Of a stretch of DNA of 64,000 bases, positions 40,346 to 48,858 are shown piece by piece. A model generated the notes under the pieces. That model was not told the DNA's origin. It worked only from the letters and a program-made list of their open reading frames with translations, and ran no database searches. Within the stretch, counting starts at the first letter, position 1. Each line of letters begins with the position of its first letter. The DNA comes from Hesseltinella vesiculosa (taxonomy: Eukaryota > Mucoromycota > Mucoromycetes > Mucorales > Cunninghamellaceae). The position numbers and the translations under genes are program-made. The stretch is taken from contig MCGT01000021.1 of the NCBI GenBank assembly GCA_002104935.1, positions 1 through 64,000 of the forward strand. Direction: 5' to 3'.

Positions 40346-41168
40346 GCTCCCGGTGGTGGCATGCCTGGACCAGGAGAAGGCATATGACAGGATTCACCCA
40401 GAATATCTGAACAAAGTTCTCACACAGTATGGCCTACCGACCAAGTGGTGTATGGCTATCGAGAGTCTCTTTTTTGGAACAGAAGTCAGTCTTTCTATCA
40501 ATGGTTTTCAAGGAATCCCCTTCAAACAAGAAAGAGGATTAATACAAGGAGGTCCATTGTCACCGTACCTCTTTATACTGGCTTTCGACCCCCTCATACA
40601 CAAAATCCAACAAGCGCAGTCTATACCGGGTATACAAATGAGAGACGGCCCACCCTTGAAATCCCTGGCCTATGCGGACGATCTTGCGATAATATTGACT
40701 GACAACAACGAACTACAGCAGCTAACTCAAACCTTTGAAATATATGCCCGAGCAAGCAATGCCAAACTAAACGTCGAAAAAACCGAAATCATCTCATTGT
40801 CAGGAAAACCGTCATCTCTATGGAAATCCCAGTGCACGGACAAGAATATAAAATGGCATGATGAAACAAGCCCCGAAGCAATCAGACACCTGGGATTTCC
40901 TTTGGCCTCGACACAGAATCAATTAGACTGCTACATTAAGAATTGGCGCCCTCTCTCCCTTATCAATACAGACGCCAAGATTTTCACGAAGTGGATGTCC
41001 AATCGGTTACGACCCCTCATGCCTAAACTAGTCCACCACTCGCAGAAAGTCTTCGTTGCGGGCCGTCAAATCGCTGAAAACGGATGGATACTGCAGACAG
41101 CTATTCTCTATTGTATATATAATGCAACTATGCGCTATGAAATAAATTGAATGTCTTTTGATACAAAA
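40346..41168 (+). pseudogene. Chimeric LINE: foreign RT core fused to LINE I RT segment
   Basis: One open frame (265 codons) joins two RTs. Residues 1-195 (ACLDQEKAYDRIHPEYLNKV, GLIQGGPLSPYLFILAFDP, SLAYADDLAIILTD, RHLGFPLASTQNQLD) belong to a LINE not otherwise present. At 40935 it switches to KNWRPLSLINTDAKIFTKW...HHSQKVFVAGRQIAENGW, nearly identical to LINE I residues about 535-595, which lie upstream of YADD in a normal RT. After 41098 comes a short 3' UTR with AATAAATTG and GATAC(A)9. The normally invariant RQGDP motif reads IQGGP. Confidence 0.82.
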
Positions 41169-41174
41169 AAAAAT

Positions 41175-41347
41175 AATGTTGAAGATGATTCCGCCCTTGT
41201 CTTGATGCCACCTAAAGATTTTCTCCCAACGTTGTTTGTACCCCCCCACAAACCAGAATGCTTGGTTTCATTTGCTCCCGCTCGCTTTGTATAATTGAAT
41301 TGTCCATGTTGTGAATAAATAACTGTCCCTTTCACACAAAAAAAAAG
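41175..41347 (+). repeat. Short retroelement X, copy 2
   Basis: It is the forward copy of 5181-5362, ending in GTGAATAAATAACTG...CACAC(A)10. It separates the A-tail of the chimeric LINE from the next LINE tail. Confidence 0.6.
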
Positions 41348-41640
41348 TTTCCTGATCTCCTGCCCACCGAAGATGGCAGTATGGAAAGCGCTCATCAACC
41401 AAGACCTTACTGAAGACGTGATCTATGGTTGGTTGCTCTCTCTGGACACATTGCCCCAACGCGATCCGCCCAAACATAGGTACAGTAAAGCTCTCTTTAC
41501 GATATGGAAGCTTTTCCTGCCCACCCTTGGCTACAGTTCGTTGTTTGCTTTTTTTATATCAAACCATTTTAATAGAATAAATGCACCCCTTTGGTGTTTG
41601 TGCCACATCAGGTTTTCCAAAAAAAAATAAAAAAATAAAA
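41348..41640 (+). pseudogene. LINE ORF2 C-terminus and 3' UTR
   Basis: The frame LISCPPKMAVWKALINQDL...KALFTIWKLFLPTLG resembles the ORF2 region after the C-terminal zinc finger (compare LLSCPHKKALWSYLF in LINE I). It is followed by an AATAAATGC signal and an A-rich tail near 41620-41640. The tail ends about 50 bp before the start codon of the exostosin-like gene. Confidence 0.65.
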
Positions 41641-41691
41641 AAAGGGCCTTTTATTTTTTTGTTTTTCATTTTCAAAAACGAAAGAACTTGC

Positions 41692-42948
41692 ATGACAGTG
41701 ATTTTAAGAATCAACAAGCGGTGGATTGCTATTTTAGGGCTGATCATCGGCATTCTTATTATACAATCTTTCAATATTAGTCAGCCGTACCCACCAGTCC
41801 CACCATTGCCAGCAATAGATATTGCACAATACTGGCCATCGCCTGTCGAAGATGGTCATTGCGATGGCAAAATCTTTGTATACCAGATCCCAGATTCCAT
41901 CCAAGTTCCTAAGGCAGTTCGGGACGGTAGATGTCATGAATCAAATTATAATTCAGAAGTAATCCTCTACAATCAACTTGTTGATCCAGACAGCACCATC
42001 CACAAACTCTATGTGACGCAAAACCCGGATGAGGCCAGTTTCTTTTTCATTCCGTTTTTTGGCAGCTGCTATTTATACCATTGTTGGTCTCTACATGGCT
42101 GGGATTGGGATGAACGCTGCGATGTTGACAGTAGATATGTTGATCCGTTAATGAACATCGTTATTCAAGATCTTCCATTCTGGAACGCTTCCCAGGGCAA
42201 GGATCATGTTATGATCCATCCAATGGACAAGACTTTTACTTACTACGACCACAATAGTCGGTTCCAGCCAGCGATATTCCTTACAACCGTTGGGGATAAG
42301 CGTAGGATTTGGGCAAATCGTCATCGATTCCAGAGGGATATTGTTATCCCTTCTGCCACAAGATTGATTCATCATTTGAACATTGATATTTCTCAGTATC
42401 TGACGCAGGATGGGCATCCAAAGAATGGGAATAAGCGTGACATTTTCGCCTTGTTTCATGGCTGCTGCGGAGATGTCCAGCCTGGAGATTTATACTCAAA
42501 TGGAATTCGCTCCCTCTTATTCCAATATTTCCAGCACTACCGGGGTTATGACATTGGCACTGGACTCGCTGACATGGATTACGCTGAAAAGCTGGCGCGG
42601 ACTAAATACGGCTTGGCGCCAATGGGCTGGACCTTGGATACAACCCGAATATGGGAATACATTGCGTTTGGTGTTGTCCCTGTGGTCATTGCAGATGGCA
42701 TAATTGAACCGTTTGAACGTGACTTGGACTGGGACAGCTTCATTGTTCGTGTGCGCCGAGATGAAGTGCATCGGCTAGATGAAATTCTACATGGAATTGA
42801 TGATGTTACCTATGAATACAAACGGCGAAAGCTCTGGGAACATGGTCGAAGCGTTGGACTAGAAAAAGACGCATGGCACTATATTGTGAGAGATCTTTGT
42901 AGAATGAATGATATTGACAGGCCTGTAAACCTGCACCTTGGCTATTGA
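41692..42948 (+). CDS. Exostosin-like (GT47) glycosyltransferase, type II membrane protein
   Basis: The 418-residue protein has a short basic N-terminus, one membrane anchor at about residues 11-27 (WIAILGLIIGILIIQSF) and a lumenal domain, the layout of Golgi glycosyltransferases. The exostosin-family core is visible in KIFVYQIPDSIQ, NPDEASFFFIPFFGSCYLY, DHVMIHP, ALFHGCCGDV, the LARTKYGLAPMGWTLDTTRIWEYI segment and the family-typical GVVPVVIADGIIEPFERDLDW. It probably adds sugars to wall glycoproteins or polysaccharides; the substrate cannot be told. I chose the ATG at 41692, which starts the basic stretch before the anchor; the longer open frame upstream lies in LINE tail. No intron is apparent. 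AATAAATAC lies about 25 bp after the stop. Confidence 0.88.
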   Translation: MTVILRINKRWIAILGLIIGILIIQSFNISQPYPPVPPLPAIDIAQYWPSPVEDGHCDGKIFVYQIPDSIQVPKAVRDGRCHESNYNSEVILYNQLVDPDSTIHKLYVTQNPDEASFFFIPFFGSCYLYHCWSLHGWDWDERCDVDSRYVDPLMNIVIQDLPFWNASQGKDHVMIHPMDKTFTYYDHNSRFQPAIFLTTVGDKRRIWANRHRFQRDIVIPSATRLIHHLNIDISQYLTQDGHPKNGNKRDIFALFHGCCGDVQPGDLYSNGIRSLLFQYFQHYRGYDIGTGLADMDYAEKLARTKYGLAPMGWTLDTTRIWEYIAFGVVPVVIADGIIEPFERDLDWDSFIVRVRRDEVHRLDEILHGIDDVTYEYKRRKLWEHGRSVGLEKDAWHYIVRDLCRMNDIDRPVNLHLGY

Positions 42949-43282
42949 TTTAGAATTGAAGTTGGTTATTAAAAATAAATACAAACTACTGTACCGGTAA
43001 CTGCGCAATTTCCAATATCAAAAGCAGTCGGGAGGTTCCGAAGAGTCCAAGGCTCATGGAAAATGATGACCTGCTTTCAAAACTTTACTGTCCTTCTTTA
43101 GATCACTCTTTAATTCAGATTCAATGGATAGGGTCCCATGTGAAGTATTAACGTTCTTTTTAAAAAATAAAAATAAAACAGTGTTGGGTTTCATTTCGTT
43201 CTTCCCTTCCCAAGCTTTGGCCAAATGGGGTCAACCTGCACGCATTGCACTATTATGCTATTTTTGTGCCCTGGCATACCGG
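42949..43282. other. Intergenic, 3' side of exostosin gene
   Basis: It holds AT-rich DNA with a polyadenylation-like TAAAAATAAATAC near the gene end. No other gene, RNA or repeat was recognised. Confidence 0.5.
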
Positions 43283-43541
43283 TGTTAAGAATTGACATTG
43301 CCCCCTCCTTTTTTTAGGTTTTCCTTATACATTTTTTTACTTTTCTTTCCCTGCCTCTTTTCCTTTTTTTTTCTCTCCCTCTTTTCCTTTTTTTTGCACG
43401 TATAACAAAAACCACTTGCTTATAGTGGTAAGTCTATCTCAATAATCCCTAATAGTGCACTAACATCAAATAAAGGTTTTTCTATACTGTTTCTCTTTTC
43501 TTTTTTTATCAAGTCCAGCTATAAGTTTACCCAGACAAACA
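43283..43541 (+). repeat. LTR-like element D, copy 1 (259 bp)
   Basis: TGTTAAGAATTGAC...CCCAGACAAACA is flanked by CCGG on both sides (43279-43282, 43542-43545). It has a pyrimidine-rich 5' part, a TATA-like ATAACAAAAACCACT block, then CCCTAATAGTGCACTAACA and AAATAAAGG, an LTR-like promoter and polyadenylation layout. A second copy is at 54947-55167. No coding partner is present in the window. Confidence 0.65.
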
Positions 43542-43680
43542 CCGGTACATCGTTTTTGGCAGTACACGCATAGTATGATAGTTAAATTGATATAGTTGGT
43601 TTCCTCCATTGCTTTGTGTTGTATCACCTGTGAAAAACGGTTCGATGGACTTAGTTAAGGATGAGCGAGGTCGAAAAAAA

Positions 43681-43760
43681 GAACGGGAAGAGAGGACCGA
43701 TGATGTGAGACGTGCCAATAAATGAGTGATATCTATTTTTTTTTTTTTTTGGATTTAACA
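43681..43760 (-). repeat. Partial LTR C
   Basis: GGAAGAGAGGACCGATGATG...AATAAATGAGTGATATC, a T-run and GGATTTAACA match one end of LTR C (7115-7199). The other half is missing. Confidence 0.75.
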
Positions 43761-44173
43761 TCGCCCATTTGCTCTCTTTGGCGTTCTTGAATAAATGTTA
43801 AAAAGAAATTCAAGTAGTATGCATCCGTTTATTTTTATTTCTGAAACAAATGGCAAAGAGGTTGCCCGAAAATCCTCGGACTAATGAGGTCGATCGCACA
43901 AGCCAAGAAAACTTTGGCGCAGCTTTTTTTTTGCCGCAGATTATTTTTTTCGTGTCGTAAAAGATATGTCTCGCGACAAATTGCTTATCAAATACAATTA
44001 CATGGGAGTCCTATGGAAACAGTCATTGATGCGGGCAGCAGAATAACCGACAAAGCCACGCAGATACTTGATGGAAACATTATTACACACCGCTTGAATC
44101 GATGAGACAACAGTTTGTCATCTTTCAGCTCGTCATGCCTAACCTTGCTATTTACGACCCGGGGGTGACGTAG

Positions 44174-44721
44174 GAACGTCAATCGCTTCTCCTTCGCCTG
44201 GAGCAAATCAATAATGAGGAAGCTCGAAGTAACCAGCGACTATCGCGAAATGGCCGACAGCGAGAGCAGATTAATCAGCTCAGTGCTAACGAGGATGCCT
44301 ACTTTGAAAGACTGGCAAGTCAACTGCGGCAGCACTTGCCCACCGACCAAGTCGCTCATTTCGATGAAGCCTTAGCGTCTGGTAACATTGATCTGTAAAA
44401 TACGAGCATAAGTGAGATGATCATCTACTAAACAAAACAGAAAAGATCGCAGTTCACATCAGTCAATGGTTCTCGAGCACCAGCAGCAATTGGATTGTCG
44501 ACATTCGGACTCCGTCCGATGTCACTTTATTATTTAGTTTTACGACTTTATTTATCTTTTTTCTTCTTCTTCATCTGAATACTCAATAAAATCTCACCTT
44601 TTGGTCCGATCATTGACGTATTCTACATGATCGTTACCTGGAAGAAGTTCGCCGCTCAAGGAGAACGAATAATACACCACGCACTTGGAGCGACAGCTCC
44701 AGGTACACCATGCGAATGTAG
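44174..44721 (+). pseudogene. Host exon of unknown gene, split by solo LTR B
   Basis: After a splice-acceptor-like GACGTAG, an open stretch encodes a highly polar, probably coiled-coil segment (LRLEQINNEEARSNQRLS, then ASQLRQHLPTDQVAHFDEAL). LTR B interrupts it at an Asp codon. Removing the LTR and one TGATC lets the frame continue for about 28 residues (RYLEEVRRSRRTNNTPRTW) to a TAG at 44719. The LTR itself supplies an immediate stop (CTG TAA). Upstream exons could lie in 43884-44105, where an open frame ends ILDGNIITHRLNR, but the splicing is uncertain. I do not recognise the family. Confidence 0.5.
44394..44627 (+). repeat. Solo LTR B with 5-bp target duplication TGATC
   Basis: TGTAAAATACGAGC...GACGTATTCTACA, flanked by TGATC at 44389-44393 and 44628-44632. 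It is 33 bp shorter than the other LTR B copies: one half of the inner palindrome around CTCGAG plus the ATGAGCATCGG block is missing. Its orientation is opposite to the other two copies. Confidence 0.93.
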
Positions 44722-45172
44722 TGAAGTAAAAAAAAAAGGGAAGACAAAAAATCCCAGGAGTCACAGCCAGATGCTAAAACAAGAATTGAGAAGAGGTGAG
44801 GATAAGTGGACGAGGATGAAGAGGTAATCCCGGATAGGTGACGATAGAAGATATTGCCAAAAAGAAGAAAGATATTTTATTGGGCAATTTTTTACTCTGT
44901 GTAACAGCCATTTCCGTGAGTTCTGGATGACTCCTATTCTTTTTGTTTTTAACTGGCTAGTGACATCATTTTTCATAAGCCAGTGACATTGATTTTGATT
45001 GGTTAGTGACATTACTTGTTGGAAGCACTTACGTCTTCATTTTTTTAAGACCACATGACGTGGCATGTGGTCATAAAATCGTATCACATGTCTGATCTCT
45101 GATCCAAAGGTTGTTCCAAAAAACGTGAATTCATGTCTCTTCTTTTTTCCTCGCTTTGTTTCAGTTAAAAAA
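44722..45172. other. Intergenic, upstream of TCP11-family gene
   Basis: No coding signal. A short imperfect repeat (CAGCCATTTCC..., AACTGGCTAGTGACATCA, AAGCCAGTGACATTG, TTGGTTAGTGACATTA) gives three copies of a TRGTGACATT-like motif at 44950-45015. A TTTCAG acceptor-like site at 45159-45164 lies just before the start codon, so a 5' UTR intron is possible. Confidence 0.4.
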
Positions 45173-47604
45173 ATGGGTTTCACCACAATCGACGCAGATT
45201 GCCTTTGTCAAAGTTCCAAAAGGCCATTTCATCTTGAGTCGAGGTTTTCTGTTAGCAAAGAAAAGTTTGGCTTTGAAGCTGTGCTGGAAAATCGGGATCG
45301 TATTATAGCACAGATTCGCGCAAGGTTGCAAACACGATTTGTTGAAGATAAACGCATTATTTTAGCTGCCAAGGCTAGACAGAAATCCAAGACTACAAGA
45401 TTTCTGAGTTCGTTGGCGAACGCTGAACAAAATAGAAACCATCATCTTGAGTGTCGCAGGTCCATCAACAAGCAACTGGTCGATCGAGCTAAACAAATTG
45501 CCCACCAACATCGTGTTCAGAAATCAGCAGAAACAGAAAATCGCCGCATTAAACTTGAGCTTCGCTTACAGCAATCCGAGAAACGCAGGCTTGCCTTTTT
45601 AGGCCAGACGTCCAAACCACATTTCAAAAGTATGGAATCAGAACAAGTCAAGAAACTACTGAGCAACTTTCATCAGCTTGGGCTGCCGATTCTTGACCGG
45701 AAAGAGACTTGGGTTAGCTTCAGTGAACTAAGCAACCTGATTCAACAACAACACGTGACAGCCTCCGCAGGCTCCCTGTTGGGCATTATTTTAAATGACG
45801 ACATCAAGAAACAAAGCAACAATTCACGCGTGTTTTTGTCGGCATATATGATCGTAACTTGCAGGAATGACGTTATGCAGTATCCAGAAGATACAAAAGT
45901 ATTTTTATTGGCAAGAACAAAATCTCCGGGCTCACATATTATCTCTTTTAGAATCTTGTGCGTTCGGCAACTAGCCTTCTGGAACAATTCGAAAACTTGT
46001 CAAAACAGCCCTGCATTCATTTGAAAGACTTCAAACGGTCATGGAATGTCTTTTTGGAAGACTTCAATATGTGGCGCGACAATGACCGTGGACAACTAAT
46101 CAAAGGGATGGTTGATTACTTTTTGGAATTGCGGAAAATGCATCGCGTTATGGATGACGTTGGATTGAAATGTCAACTTCGTAAACAGTTACAGGATATC
46201 AAAAACAAACTCTATCGACTGGGTGGACCCCAAGCTATAACTTTGCTGAAGGAAGAAAAATCCAACAGCATCGTTGGCGAGCCGCCTGCGACAGAACTTG
46301 ACAACAAACGTGCAAGTACGGACGTCCTCAATCGAACGCTCATAAGAATAAGCGACAGCTTTAAATTGACAGCATCACAAATAGCGCATGAGTTGATTGT
46401 CGACCCCCAGATAAAGCTACAGTCATTTTTCAGTCCAGAGACACAACTCGATGCTCGCATCCAATCAAACATGCGTAAAGCGTATTTTGACAATTTGCGC
46501 ATAGATCTTGCCAACAGAATGTACAAACCGGGGCTTTTGTCCGTGTTAAACACTATTCGAGAGAAGTTGTCAAACATGGTACTCGATGGCCAGCATGCAC
46601 ACACTCGTATCCAGGAATCGTTTGATATGAAATTGATCGAGCAGGCCATAGACAATGGAGATATAGATATTGGTTACATTGTTTCGTCCATTGTGTCCTG
46701 CATTAAGCAGCTTTGTGCCCCAATTCGTGATATGACCGTTGCTGGCATTGACAACACTCATGATCCAATTGGGAAGCTAGAATTGATAATGCCATTGCTT
46801 GATGACATGCTGATCGACCTTGCCAATTTTCAGCTTCGATCCATCCAACCCATCCTTTCTTCGATTGCAGTGGAGTACGAGCAAATGTGTTTCCAAGAGT
46901 TGGCTCCCCTCAGGGACGCATCTTGTATTTTGCAGAAACTTCCTCTTACGTACAGATGGCTCAATTGTGAATATCGAAAATGGAAATCAATCGAATTAGA
47001 AAGACACCCAGAGAACCCCTCAGCCTTGGTACCTACAAGTATGGAATCGTTATTTTACGAAGGCTGTATAACTTTGTTGATTCAAGAAAGGCTTGAAATG
47101 CCAGAAACATGGAGGCTTGATATGAAACGTTGGGGTAAATATAGACAAGACTTCCATCGCCTTGTGATTACTTCCAGCTTACTCATGGTCGCAAGAAACA
47201 GCAGTCAGCTCACCAAACCAAAGTTCTTTCAACTGCACCATGAAATCCACTCTTTGCTTAAAAAGCACAGTACCTGTATGGACTGTGAAGATTTACAAGC
47301 AAAGCTCGTTCATTGTATGGGCGACTGTACGACACTTTGTTCATCTCTCCCAGCGATGGTCAAACGTATCTTACGTGGTCAAGACTCAGTGTTTATGTTA
47401 CTTCAGAGACGATTGCTCGTCATTTTGAAGAATTGTTTAATGACGCATGTTCCTGCAACCAAATTAACACTTACCAAGTCAAACCTTGGGTCAGTTATGG
47501 ACGATTTCAATGAATTGTTTGCTCAGGTAGATAGTTTAACCTGTTATCATTTGAAGGTTCATCGCCCTTGGTACAATGCTATAATGTCAACCATTCATAA
47601 ATAA
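45173..47604 (+). CDS. TCP11/SOK1-family protein, two exons
   Basis: Exons 45173-45898 and 45952-47604 are joined by a 53-nt intron (GTATTT...CTCACATATTATCTCTTTTAG, phase 0), giving about 792 residues. The N-terminal 200 residues are basic and coiled-coil-like (LRLQQSEKRRLAFLGQ). The T-complex protein 11 domain follows, with the diagnostic block IEQAIDNGDIDIGYIVSSIV then IKQLCAPIRDMTV at about residue 455-490. Family members include yeast Sok1, a suppressor of protein kinase A loss, and mammalian TCP11 acting in cAMP signalling; a similar role is an inference. The start ATG (GGTTTCACC) follows directly on an AAAAAA stretch. Spliced at these sites, the protein keeps the SAYMI...LLEQFENL continuity typical of the domain, which is why the two frames are one gene. 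Confidence 0.87.
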
Positions 47605-48058
47605 AAGCTAGCATTATGAGTTCTACGAAACACGTACTTAGAGCACCAAATCTAGGGTATAAGTAAGGAGATGCTATGATTTAACAGGTGTCACTATTTT
47701 GATTAGCGCGCAAAAATTTCAGTTGCTCCTCCTGAATCTTTAAAAAGTTGACTTTTCTACAGAATTCTTTAAAAAGTTGACGTTCTACAGTATTTTGAGC
47801 GTTAATCATTTTTTTGCCGCTCAAGTTCACAGAAAAAGCTCATAGGGAATTGCACCGTATGTTACAAAAACTAGGCGTGCTGCTCCTAGAAATATCTTAA
47901 GAGGCACTTGGCGACATGCCCAAGAGCTTACACTTTGCGGCTGGCCAGAAATGTTGAATGGGATTCATTCCATTTCAGCATCAATGGCATGGCTGCTACT
48001 TTCATTGTTCTAATTTAAGTCAACATCGATGCAAAACTGAAGCTCCATCTTAAGTGAA
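47605..48058. other. Intergenic with a short tandem repeat
   Basis: Two imperfect ~30-bp copies of CTTTAAAAAGTTGAC plus TTCTACAG lie at 47739-47795. No gene or RNA was recognised. It separates the TCP11 gene from the polymerase/Fanzor island. Confidence 0.5.
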
Positions 48059-48763
48059 TTATTCGAAAAAAGTATGTATTTTAAAAATGAAGGGAGAGGT
48101 GAGGGGGGGATCGAATTTTTTTTCATAGGGGGATAAAGTAACATCTTTAAGTATACTAGCATTTTCGATGGTTTTGCGCCATGATATACTTGAAGCTACA
48201 GATCTTGTTAGCACGGTATACATGTTTATATCTTGCTTGGTATATAGAGCTGCTATTTCATTGGTAACTTGCTCTAACACAACGCCATCTCTTCGTACAT
48301 AGTCTATGATTTTACTACGATTCATTCTGATATATTCATCGAAGGTGTTGTTCATGAAAGCCTTATCAATATCGTTGTGTTCAAGCTTAAGTTTACCGTC
48401 TTGAATTCCAAATGTGTCGCATGCTTCTTCCAGTGATATATTAAACATTTTCTTCGCATCTTTGAATACCAGATGAGTCTTACTGCCATTTAGAGTGAGT
48501 GTTATTGTGAATGATAGAAGTTCATTACCACTATTGATAATGATATTGTGTATCCAAAGTTTCTTATCATATTTACGTTTCAGTAGCTTAAACATGATCC
48601 AGCTATCGAAATGACTTCCATTCTTTTTGGCAAACAGGCAAACAAAGAAAACCAATTCACTGGCAAAATAAATTTGAGTGCACGCTGGTTTGCACGCAAA
48701 GCATTTCCAGTGCACGTGAATCTGGTTCTCCAGCCACGCAAACCAGACTTCCGACTCCCGCAA
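48059..48763 (-). pseudogene. Protein-primed DNA polymerase B fragment (3'-5' exonuclease region)
   Basis: The frame from about 48660 down to 48059 reads like the exonuclease domain of the organellar/viral type B polymerases (DNA_pol_B_2 family) of Polintons, linear plasmids and adenoviruses. The Exo II motif is KKNGSHFDSWIMFKLLKRK, followed by FKDAKKMFNISLEEACDTF and an Exo III-like YVRRDGVVLEQV, then NMYTVLTRSVASSISW. The N-terminal domain is lost and the polymerase palm is absent; the frame ends soon after the exonuclease. The first ~35 residues come from a local repeat and are probably not native. The neighbour to the right, 95 bp away and divergent, is the Fanzor remnant. A bacterial-type or mitochondrial-plasmid origin remains possible. 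Confidence 0.65.
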
Positions 48764-48830
48764 ACCTGATGTTCTCCACCCGCAAACCAGATCACCGACT
48801 CCCGCAAACTTGATTTCGAAGTGCGGGAAG
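48690..48830. repeat. Degenerate CCCGCAAACC repeat cluster
   Basis: At least five spaced copies of an (A/C)CGCAAAC(C/T) core occur, two of them as GACTCCCGCAAAC. They sit between the polymerase fragment and the Fanzor start and could be a terminal repeat or an unrelated minisatellite. Confidence 0.45.
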
Positions 48831-48858
48831 GCTTGGATAGTAGGAAGGTGTCATCAAC

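Noticed and set aside
1..41640. RIP (repeat-induced point mutation) as cause of the broken LINEs
   Set aside because: Copies of gypsy A, LTR B and LTR C are nearly identical, without the dense C-to-T/G-to-A pattern expected.
45125..45172. Start of TCP11-family protein at 45125
   Set aside because: That codon is GTG; the first ATG in frame is 45173, just after an acceptor-like TTTCAG.
45958..47604. Independent gene starting at 45958
   Set aside because: The start is GTG; a 53-nt intron with good sites joins it in phase to 45173-45898 and completes the TCP11 domain.
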